Shown here: positions 51,775-60,393 of the stretch, piece after piece
Position numbering within the stretch: the first letter of the stretch is position 1
Layout: every line of letters starts with the position of its first letter
Notes under the pieces: model-generated
What the model saw: only the letters and a program-made list of their open reading frames with translations
The model's database searches: none
Told to the model about the DNA's origin: nothing
Source: Paraburkholderia fungorum
Lineage (GTDB): Bacteria; Pseudomonadota; Gammaproteobacteria; Burkholderiales; Burkholderiaceae
Direction of reading: 5' to 3'
DNA length: 64,000 nt
NCBI RefSeq assembly: GCF_003610895.1
Contig: NZ_MCAS01000045.1
Coordinates: forward strand, 186,001 to 250,000
Translations under genes and position numbers: made by a program

Positions 51775-52980
51775 ATGCAAAAACGTCTGACATTGCTCGG
51801 CTCCACGGGCTCGATTGGAGACAGCACGCTCGACGTCGTCGCGCGTCATCCTGAACGCTTTTCGGTTTATGCGCTCACCGCGCATCGCAACGGCGACAAG
51901 CTCGTCGAGCAATGCTTGCGCTTTCAGCCTGAAGTCGCGGTAGTCGGCGACGCCGACACCGCCGCGCACGTCGCGGCGAAGCTGCGCGAAGCGGGTTGCA
52001 AGACCGAGGTCGCGTACGGGCCGCAAGCGCTCGTCGACGTATCGGAGAGCGCGGGCTGCGACACGGTGGTGGCGGCGATCGTCGGCGCGGCAGGCCTCGC
52101 GCCGAGCCTTGCCGCGGCACGTGCCGGCAAGCGCATTCTGCTCGCCAACAAGGAAGCGCTGGTGATGTCCGGCGCGATCTTCATGGACGCGGTGCGTGAC
52201 CACGGCGCGGTGCTGCTGCCGGTCGACAGCGAACACAACGCGATTTTCCAATGCCTGCCGCGCGAAGCCGCGCTGCACGGTGGCGTCTCCCGGATCATCC
52301 TGACCGCCTCGGGCGGTCCGTTCCGTACGCGCGAACCCGCCACGCTGGTGGACGTCACGCCCGACGAAGCTTGCAAGCATCCGAACTGGGTGATGGGCCG
52401 CAAGATTTCGGTCGACTCGGCCACGATGATGAACAAAGGCCTCGAGGTGATCGAGGCGCACTGGCTGTTCAACGTGCCGGGCGAGCGCATCGAGGTGCTG
52501 ATTCACCCGCAAAGCGTGATTCATTCGATGGTCTCGTACGCAGACGGCTCGGTGCTCGCGCAACTGGGGAATCCCGATATGCGCACGCCAATCGCGCACG
52601 CGCTGGCGTTTCCGGAGCGCGTCGATTCGGGCGTGGCGCAACTCGATTTGCTGCAGGTCGCGTCGCTCTCTTTCGAAAAACCGGACTACACACGCTTCCC
52701 GTGCCTCGCGCTCGCCGTGAAGGCGCTGGCCGAGGGTGGGTTGGCGAGCGCGGCCCTCAATGCCGCCAACGAAATCGCAGTTGAGGCGTTCCTGTCGCGC
52801 CAGATCGGGTTCATGGCGATCGCCCAGGTTGTCGACGCCGTACTCAACGCGTTGCCGAATCGCAGCGCGCACGCACTCGATGACGTGATCGAGGCCGACG
52901 CCGCGGCGCGCCGCGCTGCCGCCGACTTCATCGCGCGTCTGCCGGACAGCGCCCGTCGCACGGAACGCGCCGTCCAGTGA
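51775..52980 (+). CDS. dxr: 1-deoxy-D-xylulose 5-phosphate reductoisomerase
   Basis: 401 residues. NADPH-binding GSTGSIGDSTLDVV near the N-terminus, LANKEALVMSG, the metal-binding LPVDSEHNAIFQCL and the substrate loop SGGPFRT are all present. It makes MEP for isoprenoid precursors, which feed uppS. ATG 51775 is preceded by an AGAGA-type site; an open frame from 51697 is upstream sequence. Confidence 0.97.
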   Translation: MQKRLTLLGSTGSIGDSTLDVVARHPERFSVYALTAHRNGDKLVEQCLRFQPEVAVVGDADTAAHVAAKLREAGCKTEVAYGPQALVDVSESAGCDTVVAAIVGAAGLAPSLAAARAGKRILLANKEALVMSGAIFMDAVRDHGAVLLPVDSEHNAIFQCLPREAALHGGVSRIILTASGGPFRTREPATLVDVTPDEACKHPNWVMGRKISVDSATMMNKGLEVIEAHWLFNVPGERIEVLIHPQSVIHSMVSYADGSVLAQLGNPDMRTPIAHALAFPERVDSGVAQLDLLQVASLSFEKPDYTRFPCLALAVKALAEGGLASAALNAANEIAVEAFLSRQIGFMAIAQVVDAVLNALPNRSAHALDDVIEADAAARRAAADFIARLPDSARRTERAVQ

Positions 52981-52987
52981 GGCGCCT

Positions 52988-54373
52988 ATGAATCTGCTAA
53001 TCGAACTGCTGGCCTTCGCGGTTGCGATTGGCGTACTCGTGGTCGTCCACGAGTACGGGCATTACAGCGTGGCGCGTTTGTGCGGCGTCAAGGTATTGCG
53101 CTTTTCGATCGGCTTCGGCAAGCCGCTGGTCCAATGGGTGAGCCAGAAGACGGGCACCGAGTGGACAATTGCCGCGCTGCCGCTGGGCGGCTACGTGAAG
53201 ATGCTCGACGAGCGCGAAACCGGCGGTGCGCCGATTCCGCCTGAAGCCTTGCCGCATGCGTTCAACCGGCAGTCGGTGTGGCGCCGTTTCGCGATTGTCG
53301 CGGCCGGCCCGGTCGCGAACTTCCTGCTTGCCATCGTGCTGTTCGCCCTCGTGTTCGCCACCGGCGTCACAGAGCCGGCGGCCGTGGTTGCCGCGCCAGC
53401 TCCAAATACACCGGCCGCGCTGGCCGGTTTCGACGGCGGCGAAACCGTCGTCGCGGTGCGGGCTGAGAACGCCAGCGAATCCGAGCGTGTGCGTTCGTGG
53501 TCCGACCTGCGCTGGAAGCTGCTGGGCGCGGCATTCGATCATAAGCGGGTCGTGTTGAGCGCGAAAGATGCCCATGGCATCTCGGATTTCCAGCTGGATC
53601 TGCGCGGCATGACCGAGAAAGACGTTGACGACGACTTTATGTCGCGTCTCGGCTTCGAACCGGGCGGTGGCAAACTCACGGTCGCGGGCGTGCAGCCGGA
53701 TAGCGCGGCGCAAAAGGCAGGCCTTGCAGTGGGTGACCGTCTGCGCGCGATCAACGGTGTACCTACCGACAATGCCACGGCCTTCATCGCTTATGTAAAA
53801 TCGCACGCCGGTGTGCCCGTGACGCTGCAGGTTGAGCGCGGCGGGCAAGCGGCAGGCAAGCTGGAAGATGTGCGGATCGTCCCGCAGTCGCAGCGTGACG
53901 AGGCGACGGGGCAGCAGATCGGCCGTATCGGTGCGGAACTCGCCACTCAGGTGCCGTCGATCGACGTGCGTTATGGGCCGGTCGAAAGCCTGCAACTGGG
54001 CGCGCGCCGTACCTGGGACCTTGCGGTTTATTCGGTGCGCATGTTCGGGCGAATGATCGTCGGCGAGGCTTCGCTGAAGAATCTTTCCGGCCCCGTGACG
54101 ATCGCCGATTACGCAGGAAAGAGCGCACGTCTAGGTCCTTCTGCATTCCTGTCGTTCCTGGCCCTTGTCAGTATTAGCCTCGGCGTACTGAACCTGTTAC
54201 CAATTCCGGTATTGGACGGGGGTCATCTGTTATATTATTTGGTTGAAGCTGTAACCGGCAAAGTTGTCTCCGATCGCTGGCAACTCGTTTTGCAGAGGGC
54301 GGGTCTCGCCTGCATCGTCGCATTGTCGGCGATTGCGCTGTTCAACGATCTGGCTCGTTTAATCCATTTTTAA
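52988..54373 (+). CDS. rseP: RIP metalloprotease RseP
   Basis: 461 residues. The zinc motif HEYGH at 21-25 lies in the first membrane segment. LPLGGYVKMLDERE follows, then periplasmic PDZ domains (about 125-310, e.g. GGGKLTVAGVQPDSAAQKAGLAVGDRLRAING), and the C-terminal NLLPIPVLDGGHLLYYL with the third zinc ligand. It cleaves anti-sigma-E within the membrane to release the envelope stress response. It is directly upstream of bamA, as in other proteobacteria. Confidence 0.97.
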   Translation: MNLLIELLAFAVAIGVLVVVHEYGHYSVARLCGVKVLRFSIGFGKPLVQWVSQKTGTEWTIAALPLGGYVKMLDERETGGAPIPPEALPHAFNRQSVWRRFAIVAAGPVANFLLAIVLFALVFATGVTEPAAVVAAPAPNTPAALAGFDGGETVVAVRAENASESERVRSWSDLRWKLLGAAFDHKRVVLSAKDAHGISDFQLDLRGMTEKDVDDDFMSRLGFEPGGGKLTVAGVQPDSAAQKAGLAVGDRLRAINGVPTDNATAFIAYVKSHAGVPVTLQVERGGQAAGKLEDVRIVPQSQRDEATGQQIGRIGAELATQVPSIDVRYGPVESLQLGARRTWDLAVYSVRMFGRMIVGEASLKNLSGPVTIADYAGKSARLGPSAFLSFLALVSISLGVLNLLPIPVLDGGHLLYYLVEAVTGKVVSDRWQLVLQRAGLACIVALSAIALFNDLARLIHF

Positions 54374-54440
54374 AGTGTCTGGCGGCGTTCACGATGGCGA
54401 CCGTCTGACCTGATGCAGCTATACACACTGGGGAAGCACG

Positions 54441-56744
54441 TTGTTTAAACCTCATCGCTTTGTTCCAAAGACGGTTATAGCCGCGGCGTTCGCCGCGCAT
54501 GGGCTGGTTGCTCACGCAACGACGCCCTTCGTGGTGCAAGACATCCGGATCGAGGGGTTGCAACGCGTCGAACCCGGTACCGTGTTCGCGTACCTGCCCA
54601 TCAAGCAAGGCGACACCTTCAGCGACGACAAGGCTTCTGACGCCATTCGCGCGCTGTACGCCACGGGCTTCTTCAACGACGTCAAGATCGCGACCGAAGG
54701 CAATGTCGTCATTGTGCAGGTGCTGGAGCGTCCGGCTATCGGCACGATCGACTTCGCCGGCATTCACGAGTTCGACAAGGACAACCTGACCAAAGCGCTG
54801 CGCGCGGTCGGCTTGTCGCAAGGCCGCTATTACGACAAGGCACTCGTCGACAAGGCCGAGCAGGAGCTGAAGCGCCAGTACCTGACGCGCGGCTACTACG
54901 CCGCCGAAGTCACCACCACGATCACGCCGATCGACCGCAATCGCGTGTCGGTGTTGTTCTCGGTGGCTGAAGGTCCGAGCGCGAAGATCCGCCAGATCAA
55001 CTTCATCGGCAACAAGGCGTTCAGCACCGGTACGCTGCGCGACGAAATGCAGCTGTCCACGCCGAACTGGTTCTCGTGGTACACGAAGAACGACCTGTAC
55101 GCGAAAGACAAGCTCACCGGCGACCTCGAGAACGTCCGCTCGTATTACCTGAATCGCGGCTACCTCGAGTTCAACATCGAGTCGACCCAGGTGTCGATCA
55201 CGCCGGACAAGAAGGACATGTATCTGACGGTCACGCTGCACGAAGGCGAGCCGTACACGATCAACAGCATCAAACTGGCAGGTAACCTGCTCGACCGCGA
55301 GCCGGAGCTCGCCAAGCTGATCAAGATCAAACCAGGTGACCGCTTCTCGGCTGAAAAGCTGCAAGCCACCACCAAGGCGATTGTCGACAAGCTGGGCGAA
55401 TATGGCTATGCGTTCGCCACTGTCAATGCGCAGCCGCAGATCGATCAGGAACACCACAAGGTCGACCTGACGCTGCAGGTGGACCCGAGCCGCCGCGTGT
55501 ACGTGCGCCGCATCAACGTGGTCGGCAACACGCGCACACGTGACGAAGTGGTGCGCCGCGAAATGCGCCAGCTCGAAAGCTCGTGGTTCGATTCGAACCG
55601 CCTCGCGCTGTCGAAAGACCGGATCAACCGTCTCGGCTACTTTACCGACGTCGACGTGACCACGGTGCCGGTCGAAGGCACGCCGGACCAGGTCGATGTG
55701 AACGTCAAGGTGTCTGAAAAGCCGACCGGCGCGATTACGCTGGGTGCGGGCTTCTCGTCGACAGACAAGGTGGTGCTCTCCGCGGGCGTGTCGCAGGACA
55801 ACGTGTTCGGCTCGGGTACGAGTCTCTCGGTGAACGTGAATACCGCCAAGACCTACCGTACCTTGACGGTCACGCAGGTCGACCCGTACTTCACGGTCGA
55901 CGGCATCAAGCGGATTACCGACGTCTACTACCGTACGTACCAGCCGCTGTACTACTCGACGGATTCGAGCTTCAAGATCGTCACGATCGGTGGTGACCTG
56001 AAGTTCGGTATTCCGTTCTCCGAAGTCGACACGGTGTACTTTGGCGCCGGCCTCGAGCAGAACCAGCTGGATATCGACGCGAACACGCCGCAGAGCTACA
56101 TCGACTACGTGCACGAGTTCGGCCGCGTGTCGAACAACGTGCCGATTACGGTGGGCTGGTCGCGCGACGCGCGTGACAGCGCACTGGTGCCGAGCCGCGG
56201 TTACTTCACGCAGGCAAACGCCGAGTACGGTACGCCAATCGGCGGCACCCAGTATTACAAGGCCGACATCAACGCGCAGTACTATTATTCGTTCTCGCGC
56301 GGCTTCGTGCTGGGCTTCAACTTCCAGGGCGGCTACGGTAACGGTCTTGGCGGCAAGCCATATCCGATTTTCAAGAACTACTACGCCGGCGGTATCGGTT
56401 CGGTGCGGGGTTACGAGCCGAGCTCGCTGGGCCCGCGTGACGCGAAAACGAACGACCCGATCGGTGGCTCGAAGCTGCTGGTGGGTAACATCGAATTGAC
56501 GTTCCCGCTGCCGGGCACGGGCTATGACCGCACGTTGCGTGTCTTCACGTTCCTCGACGGCGGTAACGTCTGGGGTACGGAAGGTAACAGCATCGGCGCG
56601 AACGGCCTGCGTTACGGCTACGGTGTCGGTCTTGCGTGGATTTCGCCGATCGGCCCGCTCAAGCTCAGCTTGGGCTTCCCGCTCACGAAGCACACTGGCG
56701 ACCAGTACCAGAAGTTCCAGTTCCAGATCGGGACGGCATTCTGA
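54441..56744 (+). CDS. bamA: Outer membrane protein assembly factor BamA
   Basis: 767 residues. The signal peptide (about 1-26, FKPHRFVPKTVIAAAFAAHGLVAHA) precedes five POTRA domains (about 27-425) and a C-terminal 16-strand barrel ending in Phe (FQFQIGTAF). It has the VRGY-type motif in GIGSVRGYEPSSLG. It inserts beta-barrel proteins into the outer membrane. The start is TTG 54441; no in-frame ATG lies near the signal peptide, and GGGA is upstream. Translation from TTG may limit synthesis. Confidence 0.96.
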   Translation: MFKPHRFVPKTVIAAAFAAHGLVAHATTPFVVQDIRIEGLQRVEPGTVFAYLPIKQGDTFSDDKASDAIRALYATGFFNDVKIATEGNVVIVQVLERPAIGTIDFAGIHEFDKDNLTKALRAVGLSQGRYYDKALVDKAEQELKRQYLTRGYYAAEVTTTITPIDRNRVSVLFSVAEGPSAKIRQINFIGNKAFSTGTLRDEMQLSTPNWFSWYTKNDLYAKDKLTGDLENVRSYYLNRGYLEFNIESTQVSITPDKKDMYLTVTLHEGEPYTINSIKLAGNLLDREPELAKLIKIKPGDRFSAEKLQATTKAIVDKLGEYGYAFATVNAQPQIDQEHHKVDLTLQVDPSRRVYVRRINVVGNTRTRDEVVRREMRQLESSWFDSNRLALSKDRINRLGYFTDVDVTTVPVEGTPDQVDVNVKVSEKPTGAITLGAGFSSTDKVVLSAGVSQDNVFGSGTSLSVNVNTAKTYRTLTVTQVDPYFTVDGIKRITDVYYRTYQPLYYSTDSSFKIVTIGGDLKFGIPFSEVDTVYFGAGLEQNQLDIDANTPQSYIDYVHEFGRVSNNVPITVGWSRDARDSALVPSRGYFTQANAEYGTPIGGTQYYKADINAQYYYSFSRGFVLGFNFQGGYGNGLGGKPYPIFKNYYAGGIGSVRGYEPSSLGPRDAKTNDPIGGSKLLVGNIELTFPLPGTGYDRTLRVFTFLDGGNVWGTEGNSIGANGLRYGYGVGLAWISPIGPLKLSLGFPLTKHTGDQYQKFQFQIGTAF

Positions 56745-56799
56745 TCTGGTGGCCGGCGGTTCGGCCATCAGTGGCTGGCCAAACTACAGTATCGAGAGG

Positions 56800-57336
56800 A
56801 TGACTTTGCTAACCGGTATGTTTTCGAAACGTGTGGCGTGTGCGTTCGCGCTGGCAATGACGCTGGGTGTCGGCGTGGCGGGCGCAGCGCACGCACAGGA
56901 AGCCAGGATCGCTGCGGTGAATTCGGACCGTATCCTGCGTGAGTCGGCTGCCGCGAAGGCTGCACAGGTCAAGCTCGAGGCGGAGTTCGCCAAGCGTGAC
57001 AAGGATCTGGCCGACATGGCGCAGAAGCTGAAGACGATGTCCGACTCGCTCGACAAGAACGGTGCGTCGATGTCGACCGCCGATCGCGCGCAAAAGCAGC
57101 GTGATCTGTCGCAACTGGATACGGACTTCCAGCGCAAACAGCGCGAGTTTCGCGAGGACCTGAACCAGCGGCGCAATGAAGAACTGGCGGCGGTGCTCGA
57201 CCGGGCCAACAAGGTGATCAAGCAGATCGCCGAGCAGCAGCACTACGACCTGATCGTTCAGGAGGCGGTGTATGTGAGTCCGCGCATCGACATTACCGAT
57301 CAGGTGCTGAAGGCGCTTGCGGCCTCGGGTAACTGA
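56800..57336 (+). CDS. skp: Periplasmic chaperone Skp (OmpH)
   Basis: 178 residues from ATG 56800; ATG 56818 (172 residues, MFSKRVACAFALAM) is an equally plausible start, since neither has a well-spaced ribosome-binding site. The signal peptide ends AAHAQEA. A long coiled coil (about 55-130, EFAKRDKDLADMAQKLKTMSDSLDKNG) and a short C-terminal core are typical of Skp, which holds unfolded outer-membrane proteins for BamA. It lies between bamA and lpxD. Confidence 0.9.
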   Translation: MTLLTGMFSKRVACAFALAMTLGVGVAGAAHAQEARIAAVNSDRILRESAAAKAAQVKLEAEFAKRDKDLADMAQKLKTMSDSLDKNGASMSTADRAQKQRDLSQLDTDFQRKQREFREDLNQRRNEELAAVLDRANKVIKQIAEQQHYDLIVQEAVYVSPRIDITDQVLKALAASGN

Positions 57337-57689
57337 ACGCGCGTCGGGTTGCTGCTTGTGGGTTTGGCGGTGCCGGTTCGCAACGCAGGCGGTAGAACAG
57401 ACAGGTTGGACTGATTTGCAGCAGGAAGCTTGCATGGGATCAGAGTAAGTGCTTTGCATGGGACCGGAGTAACGCGCTAAAGCGCGAACTCCTGTCGACA
57501 GCTAAAGCGCCAACTCTGATCGACAGCTTTGCATGGGATCAGAGTAGGCGCTAAAGCGCCAACTCTGATCGACAGCTTTGCATGGGATCAGAGTAAGCGC
57601 TAAAGCGCTAACTCTGATCGACAGCTTTGCATGGGATCAGAGTAAGCGCTAAAGCGCTAACTCTGATCGACACAGGAGACAGGATAGGC
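57337..57689. other. skp-lpxD gap (353 bp)
   Basis: No gene. About 57337-57427 shows nothing recognisable; 57428-57672 is the hairpin repeat array described separately; the lpxD ribosome-binding site AGGAGA lies at 57674-57679. The short open frame covering the array is a translation of the repeats and is not supported. Confidence 0.8.
57428..57672 (+). repeat. Array of 49-nt hairpin repeats before lpxD
   Basis: Tandem 49-nt units starting TTTGCATGGG at 57528, 57577 and 57626. Each folds into a hairpin: GATCAGAGT/ACTCTGATC outer arms (57586-57594 with 57611-57619 in the middle unit), then AGCGCT/AGCGCT. A diverged unit (57453-57502) sits exactly between the left half (57429-57452) and right half (57503-57527) of another. 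Paired changes (A-T, G-C and C-G at one position) support a folded RNA or DNA. Confidence 0.9.
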
Positions 57690-58808
57690 ATGGCATTTAC
57701 GCTCGAGGACATCGTCCAGCGGTTCGGCGGTGAAGTAGTCGGAGATGGTTCGCAGCGCGTCGGCAGTCTGGCGCCGCTCGACCAGGCAGGCCCGGACCAG
57801 CTGGCGTTCCTCGCCAATCCTAAGTACTTGTCGCAGGTCGAGACGACTCGCGCGGGCGCGGTGTTGATCAATGCCGACGACCTCGCGAAGCTCGGTTCCC
57901 TCGAAAATCATTCGCATGCCGCGCGTAACTTCATCGTCACGCCGAATCCGTACGCTTACTTCGCGCGCGTCGCGCAGACCTTCATCGACATGGCCGAGCC
58001 CAAGCCGGTGCCTGGCGTGCATCCCAGCGCGACCATCGACCCGTCCGCGCAAATTGCCGCGAGCGCGGTGATCGGCCCGAATGTCACGGTGGAGGCGGGT
58101 GCGGTGATCGGCGAGAACGTGCGCCTCGACGCCAACGTTGTAATCGGTCGCGGCACGCGAATCGGCGCGGATTCGCATCTGTATCCGAACGTCGCGGTGT
58201 ACTACGGCTGCAAGCTCGGCGAGCGCGTAATCGTGCACGCGGGCGCGGTGATTGGTTCCGATGGCTTTGGTTTCGCACCGGATTTCGTGGGCGAAGGCGA
58301 TGCGCGTACCGGCGGCTGGGTGAAGATTCCGCAGGTCGGCGGCGTATCGATCGCGGCAGACGTCGAGATCGGTGCGAACACGACGATCGACCGTGGCGCG
58401 ATGGCCGACACGATCATCGAAGAGAGCGTGAAGATCGACAATCTCGTGCAGATCGGCCACAACTGCAAAGTGGGCGCCTATACGGTGATCGCGGGTTGCG
58501 CGGGTATCGCGGGCAGCACCACGATCGGCCGCCACTGCATGATCGGCGGCGCGGTTGGAATTGCCGGTCACGTAACGCTGGCTGATTACGTGATCGTCAC
58601 GGCGAAGTCCGGTGTTTCGAAGTCGTTGTTGAAGGCCGGCATCTACACCAGCGCGTTCCCCGCAGTGAACCATGGGGACTGGAACAGGAGCGCCGCTTTG
58701 CTGCGTAACATCGACAAACTTCGTGACCGTATCAAGGCGCTCGAAAATGCAGCGCCGGCAGGCAAGCCTGCTGACACGGCAAGCAATTCCACAGGCGACC
58801 CAACCTGA
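57690..58808 (+). CDS. lpxD: UDP-3-O-acylglucosamine N-acyltransferase
   Basis: 372 residues. The N-terminal uridine-binding domain (FTLEDIVQRFGGEVVGDG, FLANPKYLSQVE) is followed by a left-handed beta helix of hexapeptide repeats (IAASAVIGPNVTVEAGAVIGENVRL), with the catalytic region VQIGHNCKVGAYTVIAGCAGIAGS, and a C-terminal helix. It adds the second acyl chain in lipid A synthesis. ATG 57690 follows AGGAGA. The preceding hairpin array ends 17 nt before the start codon. Confidence 0.97.
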   Translation: MAFTLEDIVQRFGGEVVGDGSQRVGSLAPLDQAGPDQLAFLANPKYLSQVETTRAGAVLINADDLAKLGSLENHSHAARNFIVTPNPYAYFARVAQTFIDMAEPKPVPGVHPSATIDPSAQIAASAVIGPNVTVEAGAVIGENVRLDANVVIGRGTRIGADSHLYPNVAVYYGCKLGERVIVHAGAVIGSDGFGFAPDFVGEGDARTGGWVKIPQVGGVSIAADVEIGANTTIDRGAMADTIIEESVKIDNLVQIGHNCKVGAYTVIAGCAGIAGSTTIGRHCMIGGAVGIAGHVTLADYVIVTAKSGVSKSLLKAGIYTSAFPAVNHGDWNRSAALLRNIDKLRDRIKALENAAPAGKPADTASNSTGDPT

Positions 58809-59045
58809 GATATCCGACCCAACCCGTTCGCCAACCCCGCTGGCCGACACCTTGCAGGACAATCCGCGGGGCAAGCTGCCGGCACCGCGTAAAATAGCGG
58901 GCAGGCATCAGGAAGCAAAGTCGGTAGCCGTGACCGGGTGGCATGGCCGCCGGGTCCTGGCAAGCGCCGGCAGTATGCGTTACCAACCCACCTGCACCAG
59001 CATTCGCAGTCATCATCGCGCAGTTAATGCGTGAGTAGAAACACC

Positions 59046-59510
59046 ATGAGCACCGAAAAAATCAATCTCGACATTCATAAGATTCTCACGCTGCTGCCAC
59101 ATCGCTACCCGATCCTGCTGGTCGACCGGGTGCTCGAACTCGAGCCGCATAAGAGCATCAAAGCGTTGAAGAACGTGTCGATCAATGAGCCGTATTTCCA
59201 GGGCCACTTTCCGACCCGTCCGGTGATGCCTGGCGTGCTGATCCTCGAAGCGCTCGCGCAAACGGCGGCCTTGCTGACGTTTTCGGAAGAGCCGAGCGAT
59301 CCGTCGAACACGCTGTACCTGTTCGTGGGCATCGACAATGCGCGTTTCAAGCGCGTGGTCGAACCGGGCGATCAGCTGATCCTGAACTGCACGTTCGAGC
59401 GTCATATGCGCGGCATCTGGAAGTTCAAGGCGCGCGCCGAAGTGGACGGTGTCGTGGCGGCGGAAGCCGATCTGATGTGCGCGGTGCGGCACACGGACAA
59501 AGACGCTTAA
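59046..59510 (+). CDS. fabZ: 3-hydroxyacyl-ACP dehydratase FabZ
   Basis: 154 residues, hot-dog fold. LLPHRYPILLVDRVLE, then GHFPTRPVMPGVLILEALAQ with catalytic His54 and Glu68. It dehydrates 3-hydroxyacyl-ACP in fatty acid synthesis, competing with LpxA for the same hydroxyacyl-ACP, which explains its place in the lpx operon. ATG 59046 is favoured over GTG 59031. Confidence 0.97.
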   Translation: MSTEKINLDIHKILTLLPHRYPILLVDRVLELEPHKSIKALKNVSINEPYFQGHFPTRPVMPGVLILEALAQTAALLTFSEEPSDPSNTLYLFVGIDNARFKRVVEPGDQLILNCTFERHMRGIWKFKARAEVDGVVAAEADLMCAVRHTDKDA

Positions 59511-59601
59511 AGGTGTCCGGGCAGTCAGCGGCTTACTCTGAGCCCTGCAGGCTCCGGCTACGTCCTTCCGGACAACGCAACAGAATCACAAGCGAGGACG
59601 C

Positions 59602-60390
59602 ATGAGCAGGATTCATCCCACTGCGATCGTCGAACCCGGCGCGCAACTCGACGAATCCGTCGAAATCGGGCCGTATGCCGTCATCGGCGCACACGTGACG
59701 ATCGGCGCACGGACCACAGTCGGTTCGCATAGCGTGATCGAAGGTCACACCACGCTCGGCGAAGACAACCGGATCGGCCACTACGCATCGGTCGGCGGTC
59801 GTCCGCAGGATATGAAGTACAAGGACGAGCCGACCCGGCTCGTGATCGGCAATCGCAACACCATCCGTGAGTTCACCACGATCCACACCGGCACGGTGCA
59901 GGACTCGGGCGTCACGACGCTCGGCGACGACAACTGGATCATGGCCTACGTGCATGTGGGGCACGATTGCCACGTCGGCAACAACGTCATTCTGTCGAGC
60001 AATGCGCAGATGGCCGGCCACGTGATCATTGGCGACCACGCCATCGTCGGCGGCATGTCGGGCGTGCACCAGTTCGTGCGTATCGGCGCCCATTCCATGC
60101 TGGGCGGCGCCTCGGCGCTCGTGCAGGACGTCCCGCCGTTCGTGATTGCCGCGGGCAACAAGGCTGAGCCGCACGGTATCAATGTCGAAGGTCTGCGCCG
60201 CCGCGGTTTTTCGCCGGACGCGATCTCGGCGCTGCGCGCGGCGTACCGCCTGCTGTACAAGAATGGCCTGTCGCTGGAAGAGGCGAAGGTGCAGTTGCGC
60301 GAACTCGCGTCCGCGGGTGGCGATGGCGACGAGCCGGTACAAACGCTGCTCGCGTTTGTCGAAGCGTCGCAACGCGGCATCATCCGCTAA
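59602..60390 (+). CDS. lpxA: UDP-N-acetylglucosamine acyltransferase
   Basis: 262 residues, hexapeptide beta helix (IHPTAIVEPGAQLDESVEIGPYAVIGAHVTIG), then MAGHVIIGDHAIVGGMSGVHQF with the catalytic-site His, and a C-terminal helical domain from GRRRGFS-like LRRRGFSPDAI on. It performs the first step of lipid A synthesis. GAGG precedes ATG 59602, and lpxB follows after 3 bp. Confidence 0.97.
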   Translation: MSRIHPTAIVEPGAQLDESVEIGPYAVIGAHVTIGARTTVGSHSVIEGHTTLGEDNRIGHYASVGGRPQDMKYKDEPTRLVIGNRNTIREFTTIHTGTVQDSGVTTLGDDNWIMAYVHVGHDCHVGNNVILSSNAQMAGHVIIGDHAIVGGMSGVHQFVRIGAHSMLGGASALVQDVPPFVIAAGNKAEPHGINVEGLRRRGFSPDAISALRAAYRLLYKNGLSLEEAKVQLRELASAGGDGDEPVQTLLAFVEASQRGIIR

Positions 60391-60393
60391 ACG

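Noticed and set aside
54342..56768. 808-codon open frame antisense to bamA
   Set aside because: Composition-driven shadow with repetitive Val/Arg/Asp sequence and no family resemblance.
57428..57672. CRISPR array
   Set aside because: Units are contiguous 49-nt repeats with no unique spacers and no cas genes nearby.
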